Part shown: positions 35,525-49,176 of the stretch, one piece after another | How positions within the stretch are numbered: position 1 is the first letter of the stretch | Layout: every line of letters begins with the position of its first letter | Assembly: GCF_003473485.1 (NCBI RefSeq) | Contig: NC_053043.1 | Location: 4,164,001 to 4,228,000 of the forward strand | DNA length: 64,000 nt | Source: Medicago truncatula | Lineage: Eukaryota; Streptophyta; Magnoliopsida; Fabales; Fabaceae | Direction: 5' to 3' | Program-made: the position numbers and the translations under genes | Notes under the pieces: generated by a model | Told to the model about the DNA's origin: nothing | Seen by the model: only the letters and a program-made list of their open reading frames with translations | The model's database searches: none

Positions 35525-35592
35525 TTTGGTTGGGATAATGCATAAAATATGCAAGGTCCGGGGTTCAAACCCCGACCACTACCAAAAAAACA
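35525..35592 (+). mobile_element. SINE fragment with A-rich tail
   Basis: A box B-like GGGGTTCAAACCCCGACC lies in the context 'gcaaggtccggggttc', followed by 'actaccaaaaaaac'. The 5' part with box A is degraded (gttgggataatgc). It is the same family as the fragment inverted at 62.9 kb. Confidence 0.55.
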
Positions 35593-37358
35593 ACTGATTG
35601 GACTCATGTGTAGATTCAATCCTCATGCTGGTGATATGCCCTTCAAAATTGCTCACATTTATATATAAATAATTCGATATAAAGTTGTGACTCATTTGAG
35701 GTTTGCACACAAAAAAGTTGATTGAAAATTACAACCGATCGGTTGAGCAATTTAAAAGACCTATTGAACAACCGTCTATGTTAGTTACAAGCTTTGTCCA
35801 ACCTCTTTTAAGGGGGGCGACGTTTGTGTTTATTTTTCACCATACTGGTTTCTCATGCATCCTATAGAATTTGAATTATGTAATCCAAAAGCGTAAAACA
35901 CACCAAAAATCTTCCAAAACCCTCCATTTTTTTTTTTATAATCCAAAATAGGGTACACGAGAAGGTTGAAGCGTTGGAAAAGAAACACTCTTTCCTTTTT
36001 TCTACTAGACCTTTATGAACTTTTACATTTTGAGTTGTATTGGTCCCATTTTTCCGTTTACTAGTTTTTTTTTTTGTTTGTTACAAGAGGGAAACATTAA
36101 AAAAAGAAACAACAAAGAGGGGAAGGAAAACTAAGGGCGAGCGAAAGAAACTCTCAAGGCATCCGCGAGAAAAACACAGTACATGTCACTAGGTGAATCA
36201 TGGAAGATAACAACGTTGCTTTAGAAATATCCGATAAAACTGAAATGATATAGAGAAGATTAACATTGTCTCTCTGCAAGGAGGACACACACAAATTGAG
36301 AATCTGGTCCAGACTTTTCCTTGCAGTAGTTTGTTTTAGACAATTTTTTCCTTTTAAGAAGCAAGCTTTGTGAAATATAGGTGTTGTGAAAAAAAAATAG
36401 AGGTGCGGTAAGTCGCTCCTCTTTCCAAGCGTTTGTTAAGCCCATTAGTCATTAATGACTTTAATATATATGGAAGGAACTATTCCCACCTCAAAATTAT
36501 TCAGATGTACACATCCAACAACAAAAAAAAAAGTATACTGTCGAACAAAAAAACTGTAGTTTCTATACCTTCAAAACAAAAATTGTTCAGTTAAAAAATA
36601 CACTTCCAAAGTTATTTAGAAGGGTGGCCAAAGTTATTTTCTAGAAGGGTGGCCAAAATTGTGTTTCTAACTTAATTGTTGTCTCGTTGTTGCCTTGTTA
36701 GGCCTATTGAACTATTAGAGCTCTTCTTCTTTTTTGAATTTGTGCCCTAAGTAGGTTTATCTTTTTCGGACGTGAACATTTGAAGTGGATCCATACTAGA
36801 CATGAGAGTAGGTATTGAAATTATTGACCGTGCGATTTACTATCAATTTTTTCTTTTTTATCTGTTACTTTGCCTTTTTAAAAAGTAAATGAACAAACGT
36901 TTAAGTAAATGTTACCTCTCTTTACTTTTTTGCTATCCAAATACTTTTTTTGTTTTCACTTATTTATTTGATTTTTGTTTATATTTATGTATTTTCTCTT
37001 GTATGTAAATGATATTTATAGATGTATGTGTTGTTCATACTATTATGACTGACTGTCACAAATATTTTAAAGTACCCGAAAGATATTGTAGTTGGACAGA
37101 CACATCCTGCACTATAGACTAGACTATACCGAATCATTGATAGTAGTTCGTGTGATTAGTAATATAATGTAAATTAGATCATTATAAAACAATTTGGATT
37201 TGATGGCATTTGTCATTTTAAAACCATACGTGGCAATGAAAATCCATGTAGCACTATTTTATTAAATCAACTTTTGTCGGATTAACTTTTAAAATGGACT
37301 CCAACAACCTCATCAAACTATAAACCTTATTCTATTGTATAACCTCGAGTAGCTGCTA

Positions 37359-37361
<3 letters not shown>
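35593..37361. other. Intergenic region, no gene recognised
   Basis: AT-rich spacer. The part at 36,070-36,450 is purine-rich and less AT-biased, possibly a decayed retroelement, but without a diagnostic motif. Confidence 0.35.

Positions 37362-37425
<64 letters not shown>
37362..37425. repeat. (AT)n microsatellite
   Basis: About 32 uninterrupted AT dinucleotides in intergenic sequence. Confidence 0.97.
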
Positions 37426-37427
<2 letters not shown>

Positions 37428-37983
37428 TTAATTTTACAGCCAAGATAGTTTGATGAATGAATCCAAACCAAAATTCACATGATTGTTTTGGAGCAATAAT
37501 GCATATGTAAATTCACACACTATGCATATGTTAATCCGATAAACTATGCTTATGTAAAATCACGTGCTAGCTTCCACAGTTTTTTTTTTTTTTTTAAATT
37601 AAAAAATTATTTCAAGACAATGAGAGGGGAAAAAAACTAGATTGTGAAATGGAATTTTTTAATGACTACAAGTAGTTAATTAAAAGGTAATTTTAAAAAA
37701 ATATGTTATGTCATAATTTATTGCAACAATGAAAATCAAAATGGAATTGGACCTCGCTGGACCTAAGATATGTGATATGAGTGGTGGAAGAGTCTTTGAA
37801 TCTATGGTGCCCTCATGAAAAAACATATTTTTAATGTAAAAATCAATCATGCAATTTCCATAAAATATTATGGCTCTTCATAAATTTATTTAAATGAAAA
37901 TTATTGTGAATGTGTGATTTATTTTTAAGAGAGCTTTTTCTATTGCTCACATAAAAGTCCTAATACAAATAATAAACAATCCC

Positions 37984-38122
37984 CGTGAGCTTAGCTCAGT
38001 TGGTAGGGATATTGCATATTATATGCAGGAGTCGGGGTTCGAACCCCGAACACTCCACTTCTCCACAATTAAATTGTGTGAACTCTAGCCACTAGGCTAC
38101 TTGACCCAAAAAAAAAAAAAAA
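37984..38122 (+). mobile_element. tRNA-derived SINE, near full length
   Basis: Box A TAGCTCAGTTGGTAGGG and box B GGTTCGAACCCC are followed by an unrelated body (ctccacttctccacaa...ctaggctacttgacc) and a 15-base poly-A tail. Flanks share 'aataaacaa' (about 37,969-37,977 and just after the tail), a plausible target duplication. The acceptor stem of a real tRNA is missing. Confidence 0.75.
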
Positions 38123-39525
38123 ATAAACAAAATCTCAGACTTAAAAACTTGAATATTCTTTTCCCTTTTTGGCACTGTTGTTCTTGTAAGATTTCTTTTG
38201 TTGATCATCAAAATAAAAATATGTCTGTCAGGACATATATTCACAATTTCAGAGTATTATTTGAGCTCCTCTTTGGTTGCTCCACAAGATAACTCAACAT
38301 TTGTATCTCGTGTTTAGATAGGTCAACAACAATAAAATGTAATGATATTAAAAAAAATCTAATATAGTGGTGAACAACAATATCATATAATGATATTTAA
38401 AAGAATAATAATATAATGATGTGTTATTTCTGATTATTGTGTTACCCTGCAAAATTATTGGCACTTGAGAAAATGTAACTTGAAAGACACTAACTTTTAT
38501 TTTTTATTTTTATGAAACTTGATTATTATTTTTTCAATGCGTAGGTTGATGCAAATTGGAGATGGGAAACTGAATAATTTTTATCATGCTCCATCTGTCA
38601 AAATAATTATCATAATTTTCATCATAGTCCAATACTAGTATTCTTGTTTACTACTCTAAAATTTATGCCTTCAAGATTATGAGACTCATGCTTCAACCAT
38701 GTGGACCCTTATGATCCTTAATTGTTTGTAATATTATTGAACTTATTCACTTCATCAGCAATAAAGCTTGCAATTATAGCACAAGGGTATTAAAAAAATG
38801 TAAATAAAGCTTCAAAATGACTTTATAACCCACGTTTCAACTACAGTTTTTTTAATCATGAAGAGGGAAGGTGCCAAAGTGTGATGAGTTGCATGAACCG
38901 TAAAAGTTTAACCAATCTTTTACGTCAAAAAATGTTCTCTAGCACAAACAAGCATGTTGATAGTCATAAAATGTTTTCCAGCACAAACAAGCATGTTGAT
39001 AGACCAATAATTAACCCGTCAAAATCATGAAGGAGAAATCATGTCCCCTCTCTAATAATTGTCACCCTGAGCTTTTTTGTTAAATTGGTTCCACTTTCTG
39101 TTTCTAGTACTAATTGGTTTGTTTGTGAACTTTTTCCTTAATTTGAGGAATAGGTGGGCAAACCCACATTGATGTATAGTGTGACTGTGGTAATCTTAAT
39201 TTGAGGAAGTAACTCAATTATTACAAAACTGATTTGAAGGTGAGAATTATCTCTCTTATATATTTATATGCATGTCATATCTCATCTAATGTGAGACTCT
39301 TAACGTACATTTTTATGTTTAAGATTGAACAATTTTGACATGATCATTGTGGCTTAATAGTAGGTGACATGACATGATGTAGCATAGCGTCCTTAGTAAT
39401 TTTATAGGATTTTGTTATTCCAGTCTAGTTTTATTATTTGTTTGTTTTGTTTTCAGTTTGTTATTTTTTGGCCCATTAGGGTTTATTATTTCCCTATTTA
39501 AGCTTAACAGTTGTAGCCTAAGAGA
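38123..39525. other. Intergenic region with a short tandem duplication
   Basis: AT-rich. A 37- to 39-bp unit around 'cacaaacaagcatgttgat' is duplicated at about 38,928-39,006. No gene is seen. Confidence 0.5.
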
Positions 39526-39527
39526 TA

Positions 39528-39673
39528 CTCCCTCCGTATTTTAATATAAGCAAAATTGACTTTTTATGTTCATTCATTTAATGATCTATGTGGTTCATAA
39601 TATGGACCACATACATCATTAAATGAATGAACCTAAAAAGTCAATTTTGCTTATATTAAAATAACTGAGTGAG
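39528..39673. mobile_element. Stowaway MITE (Tc1/mariner type), 146 bp
   Basis: It starts CTCCCTCCGTATTTTAATATAAGC and ends with the imperfect complement (CTCACTCAGTTATTTTAATATAAG on the minus strand). It is flanked by TA on both sides (39,526-39,527 and 39,674-39,675). Nearly the whole element pairs with itself. Confidence 0.9.
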
Positions 39674-40032
39674 TAACTTTTATTCATTCAATAATATTTT
39701 AGAGAGTTTTTCTCAATTTCTCGTGGATTCCGAAACCCTATTTTCACAAGTTTGTCGCTTGCGAACTTATTTCTTTTGAATCTATATTTAGTACTTGTTA
39801 GCCTACGCTTCCGTATTGCATCATGACATATTTCAAATAAATTCAGAATTAAATCTAACTCAACTTTTACAAAACTTGAGGAATACTTTATGAATTTTAT
39901 ATCAAGATCATATCTCACACAAATATATAGTTCTCTGTCTTTCTTCAAAATTTTAAGCACATTTTAATAAGAAAATGCAGTGGAAAAAGCTATGTTCACA
40001 TGCTATGTTATGTAGTTATGCTCAATAATGGC

Positions 40033-40602
40033 TAGAGCTGTCAAAAATGGGCCGGCCCATTGATCCATATTTTTGGACCCAAGTCCATTTGGGCCATACA
40101 AAAGTTGGGCCGGACCGGGTTGGCTCACCGGGCTTTGGACCGGCCCATTAGCCCATATTTCATTTTATTTTTGTTAAAAAACAACATATTTTTTTTAAAA
40201 ATTATCAACTAATTTAAAATTTATTAACAAAAAAATATTTAAATAAATAAACTTAATAAATATGGATGAATTTAGCTTACAGTTTTAAAATTTTAAAGTT
40301 TATAAATTATTAATTTGATTTAATTGAAAGAATAATCTAGAGTTTGATTATTATTCAATGTTAATGTAACAATTATTTATATTTTTATGTCCATCCAATC
40401 ATATTTTAGCAAAAAAATAATGGTGAGTAACTAATACATAAGAAAATATATAAAAAAAGTGAATAAATTTTAAAAATAAAACATAAACCCGGGCCGGGCT
40501 CTAGAATTCACGGCCCAATCATAAATGGGCCGGGCCGGGCTGGTCCATTTCTATAATCGGGCCTCTCATGCCCGGGCCGGGCCGGCCCATTTGACACCTC
40601 TA
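40033..40602. mobile_element. GGGCC-rich hAT-type element, copy 2, 570 bp, 8-bp TSD
   Basis: The ends TAGAGCTGTCAAA and TTTGACACCTCTA are flanked by a perfect 8-bp repeat, ataatggc, at 40,025-40,032 and 40,603-40,610. The AT-rich core is nearly identical to that of the copy at 13,459-14,049. It is non-coding and non-autonomous. Confidence 0.92.
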
Positions 40603-40610
40603 ATAATGGC

Positions 40611-43395
40611 ATGTGTGAGGGGACTAAATGCACCTAATAAGGCGAAGACCCCACTAATAATATTGGGGCAATATTCTCAATTAATAGAAATGATTTAAAT
40701 TCGGAATCAATATTCATATTACACTTTGAAGGGTTGATTTTCATTTGTCCTTGTTTCCTCACCTATAATTTTTTTTTTTTGGAGGGAATTTCCTCACCTA
40801 TCATTTTCTCTTTGTTTACGTGTTTCCTTTTATTATACCTTGACAACAAGACCTTAACCTTTGGAATAACATCATTAACATGAAAAGATCCAACAACATG
40901 GTTTTGTATTGTAGTAGTAGTGTTTTGTAGAGTCAATGCCCATGCCTCTAGGCCTGTACCACTCAATTCTACTTTACCTCGTGAATACTGAATGGATCAA
41001 TAAATATAGGAATATGATAGATAATTTGCAAAATACTACAAGTAAAGGACATAAACACCGTGGGTATGCGTCCATCAATCACCGGCTGTAGCTACTCCAA
41101 CTTGGGAATGGGATGTTCTCTTATTCAATCTTCTTAGTTGTGATGATAAGTTATTGGAGAATAATAATCAGTGTCCTAAAGGTATTGGTTAAACATCTAA
41201 AATAAGTAAAAAAAATTGTGTAATTATTACTAGATCAAATGTAACATTTTATATTTTCAAAATAAAATTTTTATTTGTAGATTTCTTAACTATTGTTTTC
41301 AGGACACTGGTTAACAAAACTTAAATTGTATTAGTAATAAGTGTATTTTAATACCAGGTGACACTCCAACGTTCATTGTGTTTTATTTGGTAGAAGGAAA
41401 AATCATAGGCGTCACCTTATCATTTTATGGGGTACCTATACGCCTATGTTTAGGCAATATAGGCCAATGCAATTGTTTTAAATTTTGAAAAATTAACTTT
41501 TTCTTTTCAAAAAAAGCATATCAAAATCAATTTATAATTGATAATGATTTTTTTAAAATATTTAGAAGATTTCATTTTTGTTAAAATGGTTGGTTTTGAC
41601 GAAACACGACTCAATATTTTAAAATCAAATCCGACCAACCTTTAAAGATCATTTTAACATTTAACTTTTAAAAAATAGTAATCAAATTATATTCTACAAA
41701 AAAATGCAACACTTAGACTAATTTTCTCTATTTTAAAATTCCAACACTTTAAGTAATTGAAACATTTAATCTTTTTACCAAAATTATTTTGCTCTTAGAA
41801 TGGATTCGAACTTGAAGTTAGACTTTGAGGGTTTTGACTCCAAACATAATTTTTATATTAAATTTATTTTAAATTAATTTTAAAAAAATATATACAAATA
41901 TAAAACATTGTATATTTAATTAATTTAAATCAATATATATTTTACAAAATCAGCTGACTCAACATCTATTTTTGGCCACCATTAAAACAAACAACCACTC
42001 ATGACATAGCATATGAGTCACTCCTATCCTACATATTATGAATGAGTTAAATATTTGATTATAAGAGAGTCGATCAATATTTTCAATGTCCTAAATAATT
42101 TGATAGAGATGTGGTGTTCAGTCTCTTATTGATCATGAATTATTGACTTATTTTACTTCTAGTGTTCGGTCTCTTGTTAATCATGAATTATTGGCTCATT
42201 TTTGTTTTTGGTTTTCGGTCTCTTGTTGATCATAGATATTGACTCATCTTTGCTTCCGATACGCTCCCTAGACTCTCCAAAACACACACAAATGCTATCA
42301 ATATATGGAGGCAATGATTACGGGGAATTTATTTTTGTTCATTTTTTTTTTTGGATATCTATTTTTGTTCATTTCTCATTACCCCTAAACAGCTAAACCA
42401 ACCCATGTGATAGAAGATTAATGCAATGTACGATACATAATAGTGCAATCCAAATAAACACGTTTTCTTTACCGTAGAATTTGAGTATTAGCTAGTTAGG
42501 CACTTCCCATTATGGAACAATTGACGACCCTGACCTATCTCTTTGACATAAGAATATGGCATCAACATCATTACTACATGCATGTTTGTAGAGACCTTTA
42601 TTCATCTCCATGACAAGTACAGTATATTTGAATTAACATAGACCATAGATTCAAAATAAAAATACAATGCATAAAATTAGCTTGCTATTTAAATCATTAA
42701 TCGTACACACTCCTTCAAATCGAAATTGCTTGGTTCTTTCCACACTTGTCAAAAGATTTCTAATCAAACTAAAGCTTGATTAAAGAATCACAAATAAAGT
42801 AACAAAGACAAGTTATAGAGGGTTGGTGTCGGTTTAACTTTGTTGATAATGATATAGCCTTCCTCTGATAGGTGGCACTACTACTAGTGGTAGTGCATAG
42901 AATATGCATTGCAAAAAAAGTGCTTTGAACACATTATTATGTTAAGCTATGCAAATCAATGGATTAAGATCTTTCCAAAATCTCATTTAATTCGCTAATC
43001 ATTCACAGTAGGAGGAAAACAAGAGGGTACCTACCAAAAGAAAAGAAAGTTAAATATTTCCCCATAGTGGCTGTCAAGTACCCCTTTTTCATACAATTTA
43101 GATTAGATAGAGGAAAGTAGTATGTGACACTAGGAAAAAGTGGCCAAATGGTGGCTTAGGGGAAAGTTACTAGTTCTATATTGAAGTAGAAGAAAATGAC
43201 AATAATGTATTTTATTTGGAATAGACTCAAATGGGTGGATCCACCATTGCCTTTAACTCCCCTTTTGTGTCTCTGTCTAGCTTAATATATATGGATTAGG
43301 GCCATAAATTTGCATCAAAGTTTGTAAAATAAATGATTTATAGGTTCCACGTATCTTCTTTAATTTGGGGCTCCACAGTATAGTTCATATGAAGT
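40611..43395. other. Intergenic region with degraded repeats
   Basis: A 48-bp unit around '(gtgttcggtctcttgtt)' with 'gatcatgaattattg' is repeated three times imperfectly at 42,114-42,257. At about 41,170-41,310 'cagtgtcctaaagg' and 'ttcaggacactgg' form a weak inverted pair that may be a small MITE. A minus-strand open stretch at 40,966-40,763 has gene-like composition but I cannot identify it. Confidence 0.45.
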
Positions 43396-43404
43396 TTTTA
43401 TTTA

Positions 43405-43914
43405 GGCTAAATTACATCACCATGAATCCTTTAACTTTGAAGTTTGTAACAAATAACTCCATTAAGTTATTTTGGTCACACACAAGTCCTTTAAGTTTCT
43501 AAACGTTTTCAATTTATTCATTCTATTAACCAAACATTACAAAAACAATGACGTGACACTTAAGTGTACGATGTATCATGTATCCTCATCAGGTATCTTA
43601 GAATATAAAACAATCCAAGGACATACATCCTTGCAATCAACTTTGACCCTCTCATTTTCATTCTTTATGAACCTCAAATCGAAGTCATATACAAAGAATA
43701 ATTGATAACAACTTCCTTGAACTCTTATTTATTACATCATAATGTCCATCGTTTATAAACTTAACTGTCACAACATCTTTTATAACGTTTGGTTAACAAA
43801 ATGACTAAATTGAAAACGTTTATAAACTTAATGGACTTATATGTGATCAAAATAACTTAAAGGACCTATATATTACAAACCTCAAACTTAAAAGACGTTT
43901 GATGTAATTTAACC
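43405..43914. mobile_element. Mutator-type foldback MITE, 510 bp, 9-bp TSD
   Basis: It starts GGCTAAATTACATC and ends GATGTAATTTAACC. The arms of roughly 160 bp are complementary (phrases 'cctttaagtt', 'aaacgttttcaattta', 'aaccaaac'). The perfect 9-bp repeat ttttattta flanks it at 43,396-43,404 and 43,915-43,923. Confidence 0.87.
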
Positions 43915-43923
43915 TTTTATTTA

Positions 43924-46900
43924 TCACTTGAATCAACTTGTGGTTTAACCTCCAAATTGTTTAGGTCATTCTATCTTTTGATTTTCTTAAAAACATTGCA
44001 TTGAATTTTCTATTCTTTGACACGCCTTGAGCTCGAATAGTTTTTTTTAGCTTTTCATATATATTTTTTTCATATGAAGCTGGTTGTTGTGTACACATAA
44101 AAGGTATTGCTTCAAACATTTAAAAAATATTCACAATTGTTTTATCAATAGAAAATAGCAAGGAATGTGTGTTGGATAAATAAGGAAGAGGAAATTTTAC
44201 TCAACTAGAAGCACAATTATACAAGAAGTAAAAAGAAATAAAGGAGAACTGTCAAATTTAACGTATTTCGACACTCCATGCTTACATCCATAATTTTACA
44301 ACAAAATATTGTATTATTCAATTTGTAATTTATATGAGAAGAAAATTGCAATCTCTCTCACACAATTTTATACAGAAACATTGCAATCACTCTCACCGTA
44401 TGTAGATCTGAACTTTATATTTGTGTCAGTTACACACCTTATGCTTAAGATAGATTTTATTTTTGTTCAATCTTTGCATTTAAAAAAATAATAAATATAA
44501 AGTACGAAACTAAAAAAATTGGCTTTTTTTTGTTGTCATTTTTGTATTGTAGTGTGTTAGTCGAACGAACAATTAAACGAGCCGAATCTAATGAGTTGAA
44601 TAGAGTTATTCACCTATCTAGACAAGTTAAACTAGAACTAAAAGAAATATACACATCAAATTGGTTGAGTTTCAAATCGAATCAATTCTTATTGAGTTGG
44701 GTCAAATTTTACGGAGTTTGACTAAACCGACTTATTTCATTTCGAGTCATATTTACAATATTGTAGAAGATCCAAACATGTTAGACAAATTTGGATTGTC
44801 TGTAGCACTGCACACACTGTAGCAACACTAGAGTCGTTAAATTGAAGTACAAAGTTTCTCTATTATAGAAGCATTGACCTTGCATTTGCTTCTCTGTAAG
44901 CAAAACTGTTAGAAATCCAAACACTTGCTGGAAATACTGTATTCTTTTTCATCCCATGAAGAAAACAATGAGAAACCTCTTAATAATCTTTTTTGGTAAC
45001 ACCTATTATAATCTTGTACTCCTGTTATAATATGCAATTTAAATTTGAATTGAAGCACATTAATTTAATATTTAATTTTAAATTTAAATATCTCTACTTT
45101 ATTTCGCGTAAATTTCAATTTATGTCTCCCATGATTTTTTTTTTCTTTATTTTTTCTTCTTTTATTAATAATGACGCATATATAATAATATTTTTTTGTC
45201 ACTTATGTGTGTGAATTTATAATCAGTTTGTCATTTCGTCTATCTACCAAGAAAAAAAGAAGAATTATAGTGTCTTAAAAAATAAAAATGAATTAAAATA
45301 ACTTGGATTTGGTTTTTCCACTTCCAAGTTCAATTGTGCAAAGCAGTAAAAATCATGCATGCCACTATATAAATCATTGCATATGCTTACTCAACGTTCG
45401 ATCTACGTAACCAAATGTTTTTCACCACTAACTTTCAACAACAAGAAGCTTTTAAATAGATAATTTTTCTTACTCAAGCAAGTAGTATATGAGCATAAAT
45501 AGTGATGCATAATCATGGGTAGACATGATTTAAAAAAAGTAAAATCATGGGCAGACAAATATGGTACTATATATATATATATATGTTAGGCCATACAGTA
45601 ACAGTCAAGCTTGTTTGTGACTAATTAATACACTTGCCATAATGGTGGCCAGAAGCAGGTCATATACTCATTCTAAGATCTATCGTCTCTTCTTCTGTTT
45701 GCAGCCGGTGACGTGCATCCATTGATCTTCAAAACAGTCTTTGCCAACTTATCTCTGTTCACGTAATCAAAGAAAATACTCATGACTATCATGTACTGAT
45801 ACTGTAGTATAAAATGAGAGCAATAATATTTAGACATCAAAAGTTGACACCATTTGCAAACATCGTATACAAGTAGTATATTCAATTAAATAAGTGTACT
45901 GTAGTATATTTACAAACATAATATACTACTTTAACTGTTGATATAATTAAAAGAAAGAAAATAATTCTATTTATCACAAATCTTATTAAAGAGTGTCCTA
46001 AAAGACAAAGTTCCTCTCCATGTGGATGCCTAAATAAGTCTCACATGTGGACATTGTCCATTTTATACTCCTTTCATTCATAATTAAAAGTATTTATTGT
46101 TTTTTATTTTTATTTTGCATATATTAAATAAAATTTGGTATTTTAATTTAATTTATTCATTTTGTGCAAGGATCTTCCTAAACTTTTCATCTTTCAAGAT
46201 TTTTTTTTTGAGAGATTTCATCTTTCAGATGATTAGTAGTAATAACAAGAGATAAGTTTTAAAAAAAATACACATAATAACTTGCGTAGTAGTTCTTTTA
46301 TTTTTATGATTATCTAGCAAGCACCCTTTTAGTTAGAGAGAAATCTAAGAAGCACCAAACTCCTCCAATTCACCACTTAAAAATTTGTCACTATATTAAA
46401 AAGAAAATACACATAATAACTTGCGTAGTAGTTTTATTTTTATTTTTAAGATTATTTATCTAATATGCACCCTTTTAGTTCTACAAACAGTTTTATATCA
46501 TTATATTTTAATAATATTAACGTATTTAATACAATTTAATAAATACCGCGAAAAGGTGAAAGGGAGAAGGTCGTTCTATAGACACCATTATATACTAAAA
46601 TTTTACTCCAAAATATTTGTACCTATTTAATTTAGTTATAAATAGGTGAATCATCCATAATTATGAGATCTAAGAGCACTCTTTAAGGATTTAAAGTAAA
46701 AAAAATTATATATTGAAAAATTGTATTTTACTTTACAATGCATTGAATGAGCACATTTTTACAAAAGACTTACTCTATCCGTTTCAAAATGTGACACTCA
46801 TTTTAAAAAATTGTATTTAACATTTTTAATGAATAATTTTTTCATTTAAAATCTTTAAAGAATAGCTCAAAAACGATGGATAAAACTTAAAACCCTAAAA

Positions 46901-47479
46901 AAAAACTTAACATTCCGTTTATTATTTGACTGAAAGCTAACCATATTTCATTTTTGGTTCTAACTGAAACATATGCTTGTATTAAAAACATAAAATTATC
47001 TAAACACGAGCCCGGATTTTCCAAATGCCGAAAAGAATCCATTTGCCCAAGATGAGGCAATAACATGTTAAGGAGATTGCGTAGCAGCAATGCTATTGCT
47101 CGCTTTTCGGTGTTCATGTATTAAGGTCTTGTGTTTAGTTCACGTTCTTTTGGAAATGATCAACTTGATTATGCTTAAATATCATCATGTTGTAAAATAA
47201 TATTCCCTCCTTACCAAACTAAGATTATCTATCCAAATTCAAGAACATTTAGATGAAATGACACGATTCTCTTATAGTTATTCAATGTTTAGGTTTAAAT
47301 TCAACTTTAGATATGCAGTAACGTTAAAACTGTTTGCTGCCCAATTGAGTCCCATAAGGCTTGATGAATTAGTCTCATCAGTTGCACGTGAAAGATATCC
47401 GATTTACACCAAAAATATAAAATTACAATCTTAAATATTGTACGTTAATCATATCATAGAAAGTTAAGCCGACCGTAGT
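43924..47479. other. Intergenic desert
   Basis: Very AT-rich. A phrase around 'cacataataacttgcgtagtag' plus 'cacccttttagtt' is duplicated at about 46,270-46,335 and 46,410-46,475. Short minus-strand open stretches at 45,885-45,673 and 47,117-46,887 match nothing I recognise. Confidence 0.45.
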
Positions 47480-47957
47480 TTTCTCTCTCTAGGTTTTCCC
47501 TTCTAGATTTTCCATCGAGGTGTGGTTTTGGATCAATTTTTGACCTGAGATCACCCCTCTTCATCTTTTTCTCTATATTTCAATCTAAATAAGTGATTTT
47601 CACATATATTTAGGTTTTTTCTTTGTGATTTCATCATCTAAGTGTGGTGGTTTGTTGTTCGTCGTCTTGTGTGGTGTTGTTTGATTTCCCGTCTTCTTGC
47701 AGTGTTCATCTGATTCATTTTGAAGATCGATTATTCCGTCAAAGATTTGAGCGTCAACGTTGCAGATCCGGAGGCCATAGATATTCCGGTCACTTTAATT
47801 TTATCATATATTTTTGTAGGCATTATGCCGTTATATGCTATTAACTTAGATACTGTGAGTGTGTTCGGAGATTCATCCTTTACGTTTTTAGCGGCGTTGA
47901 ATGATGTAATCTCTCGATTTGAATGAATGAATATCATTTTGTTTTTGTCAAAAAAAA
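47480..47957 (+). mobile_element. LINE 3' end remnant
   Basis: A block with higher G+C ends in 'gaatgaatgaatatcatttt' and 'gtttttgtcaaaaaaaa', the common 3' end and tail of legume LINEs. Short ORFs within it are probably not coding. Confidence 0.45.
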
Positions 47958-49176
47958 TATATTATACATTAAATATTTTGAGAGTTTAAAATATATCCTT
48001 TTAACACAAATTTATATTTTAATTCCTTTTTTAACTCATTAATTTGTGTCTATGAATAATTAAAGGAGAGCACAATGGATTGCTGAGCCTTAAATCCGAT
48101 ATTTATTTTTGTTTCAAAACTGATTAAAACTGCTCCAAACACCCTTATTAACCACAAGGTCAAACTTAAATCTTTCTATCAACACTTCATCATCTTATTC
48201 AAAAGATTAGAAAGAACAACAGTTGGAGGGACAAATCTGTGTCAAATTTGAGAAGAGTCGACGTATTTGTGACACATTTGAGAAGAAAAAGAAGAATTGA
48301 TTGATTTATGGTATCAATAGTTAAAGGGATTCAACATTTTTTTTTGCTCAATAAAAAAAAAGATCGTTAATTTTTTGCTAAAATTAGTTGTACAAATATC
48401 ATTCTTCTAAACGTAATTTAGCACAAAATGGGATATGATTCAAATATATGGAGGTTTACCATTTTATACTTATGCCACTCTCATGCACACTCCACAAATT
48501 TTGGTAGAATTTTACTAAGTTCTTTAATAAAAACACTCAACTTTTTATATGTAAAAGAAAAACAATTTTGATAGGACAATATCATCTAAAAATACACTAA
48601 CATAAATAGAATATCAATGTCAATTTGAGTTTACAAATATTGAATGTCTAAGAAAAGTAGAAGATTTTTAAGTGTATTATTATTCACTGTATTTTCTAAA
48701 ATAGATTAAATCAAATCTTGTACCATCTCACAAGTTATAAACATTTTGACTCTCAAAATGTAAAGTTCTATTACACACATACATACATACATACATAGAT
48801 ACAATCATTCATGTTTTTATTTTATGACACTTTGTATATTCATTTTTAGTAAAATATTTTTACAAATTACCACGACAAATTGCAATTAGATTCATAATAG
48901 ATCCACTTGATTTTGTCTTAATGGAAGTGTGAAGTATACATGGAGAAAAGCAATAATGCAATTAAATGATGCTCTAATCTCAATAACACTGTCGCATACC
49001 ATCAAATCAACTCAAAAGTCCTTTTATACTGAAAGAAGACAGAGCCAAAAACAAAACCAGAGTATCCATCCATCAACAATCACTACCAATACCATTGTTT
49101 ACTATGCCAAACCAGAAACAACAAAACCACTTCCACCATTAACAACAACAACACAAAAACTCTCTATTCTTCAACA
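47958..49176. other. Upstream region of the receptor kinase gene
   Basis: AT-rich, with a small (ACAT)n run at about 48,776-48,797. The last 150 bases are rich in CAA and CCA and form the likely 5' UTR. I cannot fix a promoter element. Confidence 0.45.

Noticed and set aside
37984-38060. Possible tRNA gene with A and B boxes
   Set aside because: No acceptor stem pairing and followed by a SINE body and poly-A tail, so a retroposon and not a tRNA gene.
46760-46850. Second Stowaway-like start (tactctatccgtttcaaaatg)
   Set aside because: No inverted partner found nearby; only a fragment or chance match.
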